From IMG/VR virus record IMGVR_UViG_3300027754_000085, positions 1-64,000 of that record: a stretch of 64,000 nucleotides of DNA; one strand, written 5' to 3'. Positions 16,652 to 26,160 of the stretch are shown here, piece by piece. The stretch comes from a virus. Below the pieces are notes generated by a model. It was given only the letters and a program-made list of their open reading frames with translations. It had not been told where the DNA came from and did no database searches. Numbering within the stretch: the stretch's first letter is position 1; each line of letters opens with the position of its first letter. A program made the translations under genes and the position numbers.

Positions 16652-16968
16652 CATACCTTTCAAAAGTAAAAGAGTCACTACATAAAGCCAGCATTGAAAC
16701 CACACGGATGATGTCTGCTCAAGTTCGTTCAGAAGCCCGTGCATCTGGTTGGCCATCTCATATTGTAAGAACACTCCACATCTCTCATAACGATGGAGCA
16801 TTTACTGTTCATTCTCATGAGAAGCATCGTGCTGAGGCATTAAATTTAGAGTACGGAACTCCTGGAACTCAACCAACAGCGGCCATTCGTCGCTTTGCAA
16901 ATCGCACATCTGAATCTGAAAAGTTTCTTCTTGGACGTACTATGAAGCACTTAGGGAATTCACAATGA
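16648..16968 (+). CDS. HK97 gp10-like neck/tail completion protein
   Basis: A 106-residue protein starting with GTG in a GTGA overlap. An N-terminal helix is followed by a beta region and LEYGTPGTQPTAAIRRFANR (about 71-90), which matches the (V/L)E(Y/F)GT...P...(P)ahirpA signature of HK97 gp10-type proteins. These help finish the head-tail joint. The position before the terminator-like and sheath genes fits. Confidence 0.65.
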   Translation: MTYLSKVKESLHKASIETTRMMSAQVRSEARASGWPSHIVRTLHISHNDGAFTVHSHEKHRAEALNLEYGTPGTQPTAAIRRFANRTSESEKFLLGRTMKHLGNSQ

Positions 16969-17660
16969 GTTTCTTATTAGACGAAGATGAAGCCCTACGA
17001 AACCTTTTAAAGGATATGACTGTCACTGACCAGAAGTCAGTTACTGAGGAAGGGGCAACCCGCAATGTTGGAGTTTGGTTTGGTCAACCTGATCAGGAAA
17101 TTCGTAATCAGAGTTACCCATACATAACAATTGATATGATCGATCTGTCAGAAGACATTCAACGTGCAATGCGTGGTCGTGTAAAACCTTCATACCTAAC
17201 TAATCCAACAGACCAAGTAGAAGGAACTCAAAGTGTTCAAGGCGTATCTTATGATGATGAGATCCATGACTGGGATATTAACTATCCAATTCCAGTAAAC
17301 ATTGATTACCAGATCACAACTTACGCTCGTCAGCCACGTCATGATCGCCAGATTCTGGCGCAACTTCTATACACAAAGATTCCATTACGATTTGCAGTTC
17401 TAAACACTGGTCCAAATACCAGTGCTGGGACTACACGTCGTCTGGATGTTCTTGACATCTCTAAGCGAGATATCACAGAACAAGGAAAGCGTTTATTCGT
17501 AAACGCAATAACGGTGCGTATCTCTAGTGAGATAGCGCCTGAAACATACAACCAACTCTATAAGACTCTTGAACTAAACGTCACAGGCACAACTGGCACC
17601 CAAGTAATTGGTCGTGGTCAGTTCACTACCATCGATACGTACACTCAATCGGCACCATAA
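16965..17660 (+). CDS. Putative tail terminator/completion protein
   Basis: A 231-residue protein directly upstream of the sheath gene, overlapping the gp10-like gene by 4 nt. The region YPYITIDMIDL, then IPVNIDYQITTYARQPRHDRQIL and FVNAITVRISSEI, suits the mixed alpha/beta fold of gpU/gp15-type terminators. I assign it mainly from position. No enzymatic motif is visible. Confidence 0.5.
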   Translation: MSFLLDEDEALRNLLKDMTVTDQKSVTEEGATRNVGVWFGQPDQEIRNQSYPYITIDMIDLSEDIQRAMRGRVKPSYLTNPTDQVEGTQSVQGVSYDDEIHDWDINYPIPVNIDYQITTYARQPRHDRQILAQLLYTKIPLRFAVLNTGPNTSAGTTRRLDVLDISKRDITEQGKRLFVNAITVRISSEIAPETYNQLYKTLELNVTGTTGTQVIGRGQFTTIDTYTQSAP

Positions 17661-17692
17661 GGTACCCCCTACCCAACTAGCAAGGAGAAAAA

Positions 17693-19192
17693 ATGGCCTA
17701 TAGCCGTCCAGGTATTTACATCAGTGAACGCCTACTACCAGCCCCGCTTCCAGCGGGTGTTTCCGCAAATGCTGCTGGTGCCGTTGTTGCACCTTTTGCA
17801 CAAGGACCAGAAGCAGTAACTCTTGTCACCTCTTGGTATGAATTTACTAAGAACTTTGGAGGCTACAACGCCTCTTACCCAGCCACCTTTCAAGTTGGCG
17901 CATTCTTCCAGAATGGTGGACGTGAACTTTACGTTCAACGTGTACTAGCATCAAATGCTGCTGCGGCAGAAATTGATATTCTTACATCAGCAGAAGCAAC
18001 TGTTGCAGTTGTTACCTCAAAGAATGCTGGAACAGACGGAAACAACCTTCGTGTTGTTATCACCGATGGTTCAGTAGAAGATACCTACACACTAACTCTT
18101 TACAAAGAATCTGGTGTTTCTGGAGACATCACTGATGACGTTCTTCTTGAGCGCTATGAAAACGTAGTGTTTGATGATGACACATCAAGTGACTACGCAG
18201 AGACAGTAATTAACCTAGTCTCACCAAATATTGAAATCAGTGCTTCTGCTGGTGGAACCCCAGTATCAACCACTTACCCACTAACAGGTGGAACTAATGG
18301 AACTGCAGTTGCATCTACTGACTACACAGCATACAAGGCTGGCAGTTCAGTATTTGAGCGCTTCACTTCATTGGATCGTCCACTAGTAGTGTTCCTTCCA
18401 GCAGTAAATGCTCTAGCCTCTGGCTCTGTTAGCGTGTTTGACGACGCAACATCTTGGGCAGAAGCCAATAACGGATTTGTAGTTATTGATACTGATCCAG
18501 ACCTTACAGTTGCAAACGCTGTTACTTTTGCAGGAAGTCTTGCAGATACAAGCAACGCTGCTGTCTACTATCCAAACGTGTACATTGCAGATCCACTAGG
18601 ACGTGGAACTGGCGCACTTCGCAAGATTGGACCAGCAGGTTCTGTGGTCGGTCTTTACTTAGCAACTGATGCAAGCCGTGGTGTGTTCAAAGCACCTGCA
18701 GGTATCACAGCACCTGTTCAAGGAATTGTTGCCGTAGAGAAGTCATTCTCTTCAACAGAACTTGACACAATGAATGCAAGTACATCTCCTGTAAACCCAA
18801 TCCGTCAGATTCCTGGCGCTGGTCTTTCAGTTATGGGTGCTCGTACCCTTAAGCAAGATGGAACTGCAAACAAGTACGTGAACATGCGTCGTTCTTTAAT
18901 CTACATCAATAAGAACCTACGTAACCTTACACAATTTGCTATCTTTGAAAACAATGATGAGCGCTTGTGGGCACGTATCAATACTTCAATTGGCTCATTC
19001 TTAAATGAGTACCGAAATCAAGGCGGTCTTCGTGGCGCAACTGCGGCACAGGCTTACTTTGTAAAGTGCGACGCAGAGAATAACTCAGCAGCACAAATTG
19101 CAAATGGCGAAGTACACATCCAAGTTGGTGTGGCTCTTCAATATCCAGCAGAGTTCATCGTCATCGACCTCAGCCAAAAGACGCTGAACTAA
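17693..19192 (+). CDS. Tail sheath protein
   Basis: A 499-residue contractile tail sheath. MAYSRPGIYISE at the start and the C-terminal domain VNMRRSLIYINKNLRNLTQFAIF, NDERLWARI..SFLNEY, and ALQYPAEFIVIDLSQ are hallmark sheath regions that interlock neighbouring subunits. A surface domain lies in the middle. Length fits small myovirus sheaths. AAGGAGAAAAA precedes the ATG. It proves that the phage has a contractile tail. Confidence 0.93.
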   Translation: MAYSRPGIYISERLLPAPLPAGVSANAAGAVVAPFAQGPEAVTLVTSWYEFTKNFGGYNASYPATFQVGAFFQNGGRELYVQRVLASNAAAAEIDILTSAEATVAVVTSKNAGTDGNNLRVVITDGSVEDTYTLTLYKESGVSGDITDDVLLERYENVVFDDDTSSDYAETVINLVSPNIEISASAGGTPVSTTYPLTGGTNGTAVASTDYTAYKAGSSVFERFTSLDRPLVVFLPAVNALASGSVSVFDDATSWAEANNGFVVIDTDPDLTVANAVTFAGSLADTSNAAVYYPNVYIADPLGRGTGALRKIGPAGSVVGLYLATDASRGVFKAPAGITAPVQGIVAVEKSFSSTELDTMNASTSPVNPIRQIPGAGLSVMGARTLKQDGTANKYVNMRRSLIYINKNLRNLTQFAIFENNDERLWARINTSIGSFLNEYRNQGGLRGATAAQAYFVKCDAENNSAAQIANGEVHIQVGVALQYPAEFIVIDLSQKTLN

Positions 19193-19213
19193 CCCGAAGG
19201 AGATAATAAATAA

Positions 19214-19843
19214 ATGCCTACAATCATTAATAATCGGTCAACATTAATCACCGATCCGTTACGTAACTTTCGATTTTTAGTTACGTTCAAGCCATTAACA
19301 AGTGCGGCTGGGGCAGCAACAAGCGCTGCAACAACTAACCTTGCATCAGCGGTAACGCTTGGCTTTACGTCTGTATCAGGAATGGCTGTAACAACAGATT
19401 CTATTCCTTACCGTGAAGGTGGATACAACACCACTGTTCACCAAATTCCAGGACAGACTACGTTTGCTCCAATCACATTGCAACGTGGTGTAATCCTAGG
19501 AACAAACCAAAACTACGAATGGATGCGTAACCTATTTGCAACTGTTCAAGGTGGCGGTTCAACCCGTGCTCGCACAGAGAACTTCCGTTGCGATCTAGAA
19601 ATTGCAGTACTATCTCATCCAATTCCATCTACTGGTGAGACAGCACAAAACTCTCCAGCAGCAACAGACCACGTCGCTATGCGCTTCAATGTGTATAACT
19701 GCTGGCCTACTGCTGTAGCGTACTCAGATCTAAACGCTGGAGATAACGCTCTGTTTGTTGAACAGATGACACTTGTCCATGAAGGATTTGATGTTAACTG
19801 GGCAGCAGACTTAACTACTTCAGCAACAGCATTCCCAGCATAA
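19214..19843 (+). CDS. Tail tube protein (gp19-like)
   Basis: A 209-residue tube subunit directly after the sheath. DPLRNFRFLVTF near the N terminus, GFTSVSGMAV, IPYREGGYNTTVHQIPGQTTFAPITLQRGV and W(M)RNLF are typical of the T4-like gp19 tube family. It has an AAGGAGATAATAAATAA leader. The tube carries DNA during injection. Confidence 0.92.
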   Translation: MPTIINNRSTLITDPLRNFRFLVTFKPLTSAAGAATSAATTNLASAVTLGFTSVSGMAVTTDSIPYREGGYNTTVHQIPGQTTFAPITLQRGVILGTNQNYEWMRNLFATVQGGGSTRARTENFRCDLEIAVLSHPIPSTGETAQNSPAATDHVAMRFNVYNCWPTAVAYSDLNAGDNALFVEQMTLVHEGFDVNWAADLTTSATAFPA

Positions 19844-19860
19844 TCTAACAAAGGAATATA

Positions 19861-20670
19861 ATGACGAACACAATTAGTGCAGCGGTTAATCCCGCATTGG
19901 CAAACCAACTTCTATCAAAGGCGCTTAATGAAGTGCCACAGGAGATCGTTCCTGAAATTATCCTTCCTTCGGATACTTTGGTTAACCTGCCTGGTGGCTA
20001 TGTGACAGCCACTGGGGAGGTTATCCGAACCGCAGAGGTTCGTGAACTCAACGGTAAAGATGAAGAGATAATTTCAAAGTCTCCAAATTTAGGCAAAGCC
20101 CTACTAACAATACTTAGTCGTGGAACTGTAAAGATAGGTACTGAAGCAGTGGATGAGAACGTCCTTGATCAACTTTTGATAGGAGATAGAGACTCCCTTC
20201 TTCTTGGTATCTTAAAGACAACCTTTGGTTCAAAGGTAGAGATTGCTGCATACTGCAATGGCTGCACTGAATACAAGGTGGTACAAGTAGACGTTGATGC
20301 CGACATTAAAGTAAAGGTATTAACAGATCCAGTTAACGACAGAGTGTTTACCGTAAAAGGAAAGAAGAACGAGTTTGTTGTTCGTCTTCCAAACGGAGTA
20401 GTACAAAAGAAAATGATTGAAAATACAGACAAGACATCTGCAGAGTTAAGCACAATTATTTTAGAAAATACATTAGTACGTATTGATGAAGCCCCAGTAT
20501 ACGGAGCAGCACAAGTACAGTTACTAAGTATTACAGATCGTAGAACTATCGTAGAAGCGATAAATGATAGAGCGCCTGGTCCACAGTTCTCAGACGTTAC
20601 TGTTAACTGCCCAGACTGTGAAAGTGAGGTAACGGTTCCTATTAATTTAGGTACCTTATTTCAGTTCTAA
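19861..20670 (+). CDS. gp26-like baseplate/tail assembly protein with zinc motif
   Basis: A 269-residue protein between tube and tape measure. It resembles the T4 gp26-type baseplate hub assembly family, which in many myophages fills the tail assembly chaperone position. It contains CNGC near 133-136 and CPDC near 256-259, likely a zinc site. A short frame at 20684-20830 in the +1 frame encodes what looks like the usual C-terminal end of this family, so a frameshifted longer product is likely. Confidence 0.65.
   Translation: MTNTISAAVNPALANQLLSKALNEVPQEIVPEIILPSDTLVNLPGGYVTATGEVIRTAEVRELNGKDEEIISKSPNLGKALLTILSRGTVKIGTEAVDENVLDQLLIGDRDSLLLGILKTTFGSKVEIAAYCNGCTEYKVVQVDVDADIKVKVLTDPVNDRVFTVKGKKNEFVVRLPNGVVQKKMIENTDKTSAELSTIILENTLVRIDEAPVYGAAQVQLLSITDRRTIVEAINDRAPGPQFSDVTVNCPDCESEVTVPINLGTLFQF
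20659..20670 (+). promoter_or_regulatory. Candidate +1 programmed frameshift site
   Basis: The gp26-like frame ends TTT CAG TTC TAA. A tRNA-Phe on TTT (20659-20661) could re-pair on TTC (20660-20662) after a +1 slip; the new frame is open from 20651 and runs into the 20684-20830 gene. The UAA just downstream may help by pausing. The mechanism is inferred. Confidence 0.4.
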
Positions 20671-20683
20671 TGTAACAGGTTAT

Positions 20684-20830
20684 ATGCGTCTGTTCTCTGA
20701 ATGGGCTGCATTAACTGAATTCTACGAAGGTTGGACTCTTGAAGACATAAAGAACTTGTCTAAAAGAGAAAGAAGCAATTGGTTAGAAGTAGCAATGACT
20801 AGACATGGAAGGAGTTCAAGTAATGGCTAA
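20684..20830 (+). CDS. C-terminal extension of the gp26-like chaperone
   Basis: A 48-residue frame MRLFSEWAALTEFYEGWTL followed by EDIKNLSKRERSNWLEVAMTRHG. The segment resembles the final helices of gp26-like proteins, where a (Y/W)-x-DI-x-x-(M/L)-x-x-RE pattern recurs. It has no ribosome site, and its frame is open across the upstream stop, so it is probably made as a frameshift fusion rather than alone. It overlaps the start of the tape measure gene by 8 nt. Confidence 0.55.
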   Translation: MRLFSEWAALTEFYEGWTLEDIKNLSKRERSNWLEVAMTRHGRSSSNG

Positions 20831-22874
20831 AGATCCAATTAATGAACTCTCCCATGTCAATAGCCAACTAAAGGCTACTAACAAAGAGATAAATCTTCTT
20901 GAATCTGGTTTAAAGAGGATAACTGGTCTTGCCAGTGCAAGTTTTTCTACAGTAAAGAACGCCTTATCATTTAGCACTGGACAAACTAGCGGTTTAAATT
21001 TAGGTTCATCCAACGCTAATTTTGCTAACAACGCTAGTAATCAAAGCACCAATAACATGCCTTGGGCATACTCAAAAACTGGTGCAGCAACTATTGGTGG
21101 CGTTCAACTTGGCTTAGGTGTTGCAGGTGCTGCTTATGCTGCTCTACCAAGTCTAAATGAAGTAGTACCTCGTGCAACTGGCTTCTACCAAGCATCAAGC
21201 CGAGTTACTGGAATGAATAGAACTCAGTTAGCAAATATGGCTACCTCTGCATTCAGAGGTGCAATATCTGGAACCAATGATGACATGGCAGCACTTGCTG
21301 TTCTTTCTCAAAGTTTTAACATCACTGACACCAAAAACTTAAGTCAGTCTATGAGAGAAGCCAGGGGCGCAACCCTGGCATATGGAATGTCAAATCCCCA
21401 GGCTGCCGCAGCAATTGGTGGGTTGCACACAGGTGCAATGGGTGGAAACCTTTATCAGTACGGCATCAGTACCTTTGATACAAAAACTGGAATGATGCGT
21501 ACATCAGAGGATATTGCTAAACAAATTTATAAAAGAGAATTTGGCAACAAGAAGTTAACACCAGAACAACTATCAGTTGCTATGCGTGAAGGCCTATTAG
21601 GTGCAGACATAAATAACCTGTTCCAGGATCAAGCAACAAATGATTTAATGCGTCGTAAAATTACTGAAATTAGTCAAGGTAAAAACTCTAATCTTTTAAC
21701 TGAGACTGGTGCTGGCAACCCACTAACAAATACTTTGTATAAGGCAAACACTTCATATACAGACCTTCTTAATAAAACTACTGATCCTGCACTTGCAGGT
21801 TACGCAACTGCAGCAGATGCAATGGTTGCATTTAACAAAGCCTTAGAAGGAACACCAGAATCAATAATTAAACTAAAGGCAGCAATTGAAGCCGCTTCAG
21901 GTTCTAACCTAGGAAGTGCTAGTAGCGCCCTATTGAGCGGTGTTTTTGGTGGAGTTGCAACTATCACCGCAGCGGCAGGTCTTCGTAAACTAGCGGGGAC
22001 TGCTGCGGCAAAGGCTATTGCAGGAAAAGTTACAACTACAGCAGTTGAAGGAGCAGTAAAAACTACAGCAATGTCTGCTGCTAAAAAAGTTGGATTAAAA
22101 GGTTTTACAAAAGCAGTGCCACTAATTGGTGGAATTTACTCTGCTGCAACAGGTGAGGGGTTCATATCTAGCGTAGCAACCAGCGCTGCAATAGGTGGCG
22201 TGTTTGGCGGACTTCCTGGAGCAGGAATTGCTGCTGCTGGAACTGCAATTGGTTGGTTAGGAACAAAACTGTTTCAAGCATTTAAGTCTATGACTGCCAC
22301 ATCTGTAAGTCCTGGTAGTGGACCAAATCAAACAGGTATGGGGCTACCTAATGATGCAGATCCTCAACTTGTACAAACTTTACTGAGTGCTGGATTCAGC
22401 GGTCAATCACTTGTTACTGCTTATGGCGTTGCAAAAGCAGAGTCTGGAGGAAGAGCAAATGCATACAACCCAACTGGCTTAGATAAATCTTATGGTCTAT
22501 TCCAAATCAATATGGAAAATAACGACCCTAGAAATAAAAATATGGGTGTTAAGAGGAACGCTGATTACTTAAAGAAGTACAAAAACATTGGCTACACAGG
22601 TATGGAAAGTTTAAAAGATCCAGCCATTAACGCCAAAATTGCTTACGATATATCTAAGGGCGGCACAAACTTTAAACCATGGACCACATATACAAGTGGG
22701 TCTTACTTAAATCAACTTACCCCTGGTGGGAATACCTCTCCTAATGGTCCACAAACTGTCAACATTAATCTTACAATTTCTAAAGCGTCTGATGCTGAAG
22801 CCGAAGCCTTTGCTAAAAAGGTAAAAAGTCTTTTGGTTAAAGATAAGAGTCTCAATGCTATAGGGAGTAAATAA
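20823..22874 (+). CDS. Tail tape measure protein with lytic transglycosylase domain
   Basis: A 683-residue protein using the ATG at 20823, which has GGAAGGAG about 7 nt upstream; an ATG at 20805 lies before that site. It has a helical N-terminal half, hydrophobic central segments (GGVFGGLPGAGIAAAGTAIGWLG) that could enter a membrane, and a C-terminal SLT-type domain: AKAESGG with Glu540 as likely catalytic acid, then YNPTG..KSYGLFQINM. It would set tail length and open peptidoglycan during entry. Position after the chaperone supports this. Confidence 0.8.
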   Translation: MAKDPINELSHVNSQLKATNKEINLLESGLKRITGLASASFSTVKNALSFSTGQTSGLNLGSSNANFANNASNQSTNNMPWAYSKTGAATIGGVQLGLGVAGAAYAALPSLNEVVPRATGFYQASSRVTGMNRTQLANMATSAFRGAISGTNDDMAALAVLSQSFNITDTKNLSQSMREARGATLAYGMSNPQAAAAIGGLHTGAMGGNLYQYGISTFDTKTGMMRTSEDIAKQIYKREFGNKKLTPEQLSVAMREGLLGADINNLFQDQATNDLMRRKITEISQGKNSNLLTETGAGNPLTNTLYKANTSYTDLLNKTTDPALAGYATAADAMVAFNKALEGTPESIIKLKAAIEAASGSNLGSASSALLSGVFGGVATITAAAGLRKLAGTAAAKAIAGKVTTTAVEGAVKTTAMSAAKKVGLKGFTKAVPLIGGIYSAATGEGFISSVATSAAIGGVFGGLPGAGIAAAGTAIGWLGTKLFQAFKSMTATSVSPGSGPNQTGMGLPNDADPQLVQTLLSAGFSGQSLVTAYGVAKAESGGRANAYNPTGLDKSYGLFQINMENNDPRNKNMGVKRNADYLKKYKNIGYTGMESLKDPAINAKIAYDISKGGTNFKPWTTYTSGSYLNQLTPGGNTSPNGPQTVNINLTISKASDAEAEAFAKKVKSLLVKDKSLNAIGSK

Positions 22875-24238
22875 TGGCTGGTCCTAACCCATACTTACGT
22901 AGTGCTGATATTGAAGCCCGATTTCAGGACCAGTTAACTTCTCAAGCAAATCAAAGAGAAAAAGATAAGAAAGCAAAAGCAGAAACAGATAAAAAAAAGG
23001 CTCTAACAACACAGTTAGTTACCTTACGCCAACGTGAGGCTTCTTTACTTGCCCGCAAATTAGCAGCAGAAAAAAGTTTAGCGCCTAATAAAGCGCAACT
23101 GTTATCTCTTCAAAACAATGCATTGAGTTCTGGCTCTCCTGGTGGGTCTACAATTACATCGGGAGAACTAGCGGCAATTAGTGCTTATGGAAACTATTAT
23201 GTTGCACCTTATTTGGCAGAGGTGGCTGCTCTAACTAACGAGTACAAGAATGCCGTTGATGCCACAAAGGCAACAGAGAAAGCATTAACACCAAAAGTTG
23301 AAGCAAAAGCAAAAGTAAATAAGGCTATTAAAAATAAATCAACAACTAAGGCAAGGTCTAAGACTGGCAGTACATCTGGTAACAATGGATCAGACCCAAT
23401 TAAGAGTGCAGCGTTTAACCCGCCTTTATACAACTACAACGCACCAATGGTTAAGAATGCATACCTTAATCCTGGTTTAGGAGCATTAGATCTAAGTCCA
23501 CAACAAGAGACTTCTTCTAGAAGCATTTCAGATCCAGGTAATTATACAGATGCACGTAATGCGTGGAAAGACACTCTTGGTGCAAAAGGCGTTATTCAAA
23601 TGGATCGAAATACTCAATTCAATATGTCTAACGTTTCAAGTACTGGCTCTCAACAACTTGATGCAAACTTATACGGGTTTAAGTTCTTATACAATCCAAA
23701 AGAAGTTGCTATGCATTGGGGTATGACCGACAACTCTTATAATCCAGAGGTTGGAGCAACAGGGCAAACTGGAAGGGGTTTCACTCTCTCGTTACAAAAT
23801 AGCACAATTACATTCTCTCTTTTACTAAATCGAATTGGAGATATGACTTGGCTTGATTCTAACGGACTTAAATCAAAAGGTGTAGGAGATGTTTACTCTC
23901 CAACTAGTAGCACTGATGTCTACCCAACCTCTGTAAACAACACGGAATTAAAAGACATATATAAAAAAGGAACAATGTATGATCTTGAGTATCTATTTAA
24001 AACCGTTGGTGGGGCTAACGCTACATATACAGACTCGTTCGATACAAAGACCGCTGACAGGGGATGGTTACAAGGTATTCAAGTAGAGTTACACCTTGGT
24101 GCTGGTATGAGGTATCTGGTGCGAGTTAACTCACTTGACGTAAACCATATGATATTTAATGAAAACATGGTTCCAATACTTTCTGAAGTAAACATCTCAT
24201 GTTCACGTTTCCTAAATGTTAAGGACACTCCTCAATGA
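22874..24238 (+). CDS. Baseplate/tail-tube-end protein with coiled coil
   Basis: A 454-residue protein, coupled by TAATG to the tape measure gene. Residues about 15-75 form a charged coiled coil (QREKDKKAKAETDKKKAL...), followed by an Ala/Lys-rich linker. The C-terminal half (YGFKFLYNPKEVAMHWGMTDN..., FSLLLNRIGDMTWL, GMRYLVRVNSLDVNHMIFNENMVPILSEVNI) resembles hub-linked tail proteins that precede the LysM-like and gpD-like genes in contractile systems. Likely a baseplate adaptor. Confidence 0.6.
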   Translation: MAGPNPYLRSADIEARFQDQLTSQANQREKDKKAKAETDKKKALTTQLVTLRQREASLLARKLAAEKSLAPNKAQLLSLQNNALSSGSPGGSTITSGELAAISAYGNYYVAPYLAEVAALTNEYKNAVDATKATEKALTPKVEAKAKVNKAIKNKSTTKARSKTGSTSGNNGSDPIKSAAFNPPLYNYNAPMVKNAYLNPGLGALDLSPQQETSSRSISDPGNYTDARNAWKDTLGAKGVIQMDRNTQFNMSNVSSTGSQQLDANLYGFKFLYNPKEVAMHWGMTDNSYNPEVGATGQTGRGFTLSLQNSTITFSLLLNRIGDMTWLDSNGLKSKGVGDVYSPTSSTDVYPTSVNNTELKDIYKKGTMYDLEYLFKTVGGANATYTDSFDTKTADRGWLQGIQVELHLGAGMRYLVRVNSLDVNHMIFNENMVPILSEVNISCSRFLNVKDTPQ

Positions 24239-24510
24239 TATTTTTAGATAGCAGGTATGCAGATGGCAGACTTACCAAAGTTTGGCACGCTAGAAAACAG
24301 GAGTACCACTTAGTAGTACTAAGAGAATGGCCTGAATACGTTCAGTCTTATTTCATATACGAATGGGTAGAGAACGATCGTTTAGATAACTTGGCTGTTA
24401 AGTACCTTGGTGATTCAGGGTTGTGGTGGGAAATTATGGATATAAATCCAGAGATTATTAACCCATTAGAAATCCTTCCAGGTACTCAGATCAGGATTCC
24501 AAATGCGTGA
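24235..24510 (+). CDS. LysM/gpX-like baseplate protein
   Basis: A 91-residue protein with an ATGA overlap. VENDRLDNLAVKYLGDSGLWWEIMDINPEI...PLEILPGTQIRIP is the LysM-like pattern seen in tail protein X and gp53-type wedge components; WW(E)I and PGTQIRIP are its most conserved points. It likely joins the tube to the baseplate hub. Confidence 0.75.
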   Translation: MIFLDSRYADGRLTKVWHARKQEYHLVVLREWPEYVQSYFIYEWVENDRLDNLAVKYLGDSGLWWEIMDINPEIINPLEILPGTQIRIPNA

Positions 24511-25759
24511 TCCCCAAAAACAACACAGATTTAATAACTCGTTTAAAGTTTCATATCCAGATTTTCCTACATTAGGTGGTCCTGCTAGAACAGTGACAGT
24601 CATTCAAGAGATGGGTAAACATGACGTTGTTCAGATCCGTTATTCAAGATTTAATAACGCTTTCTTTAAAGCAATAAAAACAGGTGTTCCTGTTGTAGTA
24701 ACTTGGAAAAATGACAAGGTTTCTGGAGAGTTTGTAGGTTATGCGGTGGACGTATCTTACCCAACTGTTCATCAACTAATACGAGAGGTAACTATTACTT
24801 GTGTTGGGTCTTCTTATCCTTTAAAAGAACGTGTGTCTAAAATTTGGAAGAATAAAACAGCATCAGAAATTGCAACAGAAGTTGCAAAAAAGTTTAAACT
24901 AAAACCTTTTGTAACACCAAGTTCAATACGGTTTACCCAACAATCTTTATCAGGTCATTCTTACTGGGAAAAGTTAAACGAGTTAGCAGAAAGAATTGGT
25001 TACGGTGTTCAAGTTGTTGGTACAGAACTTCACTTTCATCCAATAGACCAAATGATTGACCAGTTCATGACAACAGTCCCAATAATGTCTTTTAAAGACC
25101 CATTCTTAAATCCAAACGCCAGTTACATAGCGCCAACTTTGGAGTACTTTGAACCCACCGTTGGAGACCACATTGAGTCTATGAGTTTTTCTAGAAGTAG
25201 TAACACTGTCAGTGGAGTTGATCCAGTAACTGGAAAAGCCTACACAGCAAAAACCTCTTCTAACAAAGTTGGGAAGAATCTTAGAAAAAATACAAAGGAT
25301 CCGTTATTTTCTACCGTAGAGGTGAGCACCGTTGTAGCCAGTAACACAATGGCTAAGTCGTTGTCTACTGCTAGAGCACAGATGGGAAGACTTTCAATGC
25401 CAGCAAAAGCAAGTGGTCAAGGTGACCCACGAATTGCGCCGTGGAGAACTGTAGAGATTAAAGGCACTGGAGATACTACCGATGGATTTTGGATTGTAAA
25501 AAGGGCAGAGCACACAGTTTATTTTGATGGAAGATACTACGTGGAGTTCACTTGTTTATCCGACGGTGTTGGTACTAACAAGCCAAGTGTTACCAGGCCC
25601 TCTAGTGCTGGGTCAGTACCTACAAGAAACATCACAAACGAGATGTCTACTGCCAACAAAAGAAAGCCAACATCACCTAAACTAAGCGCTACAACTATAA
25701 TGGTTAAACAGAGTGCAGCAGGGTACGCCGTGACCCCAAGGAAATGGAGTGGTAAATAA
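24503..25759 (+). CDS. Baseplate hub protein (gpD/gp27-like)
   Basis: A 418-residue hub component. IWKNKTASEIATEVAKKFKL, SLSGHSYWEKLNELAERIGYGVQ and LHFHPID follow the layout of the late-control gpD/gp27 family that forms the trimeric base for the spike. A positively charged Ser/Lys-rich tail follows. It overlaps the LysM-like gene by 8 nt and the gp25 gene by one base. Confidence 0.78.
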   Translation: MRDPQKQHRFNNSFKVSYPDFPTLGGPARTVTVIQEMGKHDVVQIRYSRFNNAFFKAIKTGVPVVVTWKNDKVSGEFVGYAVDVSYPTVHQLIREVTITCVGSSYPLKERVSKIWKNKTASEIATEVAKKFKLKPFVTPSSIRFTQQSLSGHSYWEKLNELAERIGYGVQVVGTELHFHPIDQMIDQFMTTVPIMSFKDPFLNPNASYIAPTLEYFEPTVGDHIESMSFSRSSNTVSGVDPVTGKAYTAKTSSNKVGKNLRKNTKDPLFSTVEVSTVVASNTMAKSLSTARAQMGRLSMPAKASGQGDPRIAPWRTVEIKGTGDTTDGFWIVKRAEHTVYFDGRYYVEFTCLSDGVGTNKPSVTRPSSAGSVPTRNITNEMSTANKRKPTSPKLSATTIMVKQSAAGYAVTPRKWSGK

Positions 25760-26160
25760 TGTCTGAAAAGTCTTTGGCATTGCCCTTCTCTATTGATGCC
25801 TATGGGAAAGTATCTGTAACTAGTGATCAGTCAAAAATTTGGGCAGATAGAGTCAGGTCTGTTCTCGGAACTTCTCTGAGAGAGCGTGTAATGAGACCAA
25901 CTTTTGGAACTCTAATACCTTATGCAATTTTTGAAGGAGTAGAAACTGCAGAGGCTGAGATTAAAGCAGAAGTTGAAAGAGCCTTTAATGGACAACTTCC
26001 GTTACTTAATCTTCAAACTACCAATGTGTCTTTTGATACTTATACAAGTGTTTTTAACGTCGAAGTAATCTATGGATTGCCAAACAATGAGACCGTAAGT
26101 ACCCTCATTGGTTTGGTCCTTATTGATGGTACTACCCCAATCTACCAGGAGTTCTTATGA
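25759..26160 (+). CDS. Baseplate wedge protein gp25-like
   Basis: A 133-residue gp25/gpW-like protein. VRSVLGTSLRERVMRPTFGT followed by AEAEIKAEVERAFN contains the conserved EPR-like core (here RVMRPTFG) of the family that nucleates sheath polymerisation at the baseplate. TAATG coupling upstream and ATGA coupling downstream. Confidence 0.85.
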   Translation: MSEKSLALPFSIDAYGKVSVTSDQSKIWADRVRSVLGTSLRERVMRPTFGTLIPYAIFEGVETAEAEIKAEVERAFNGQLPLLNLQTTNVSFDTYTSVFNVEVIYGLPNNETVSTLIGLVLIDGTTPIYQEFL

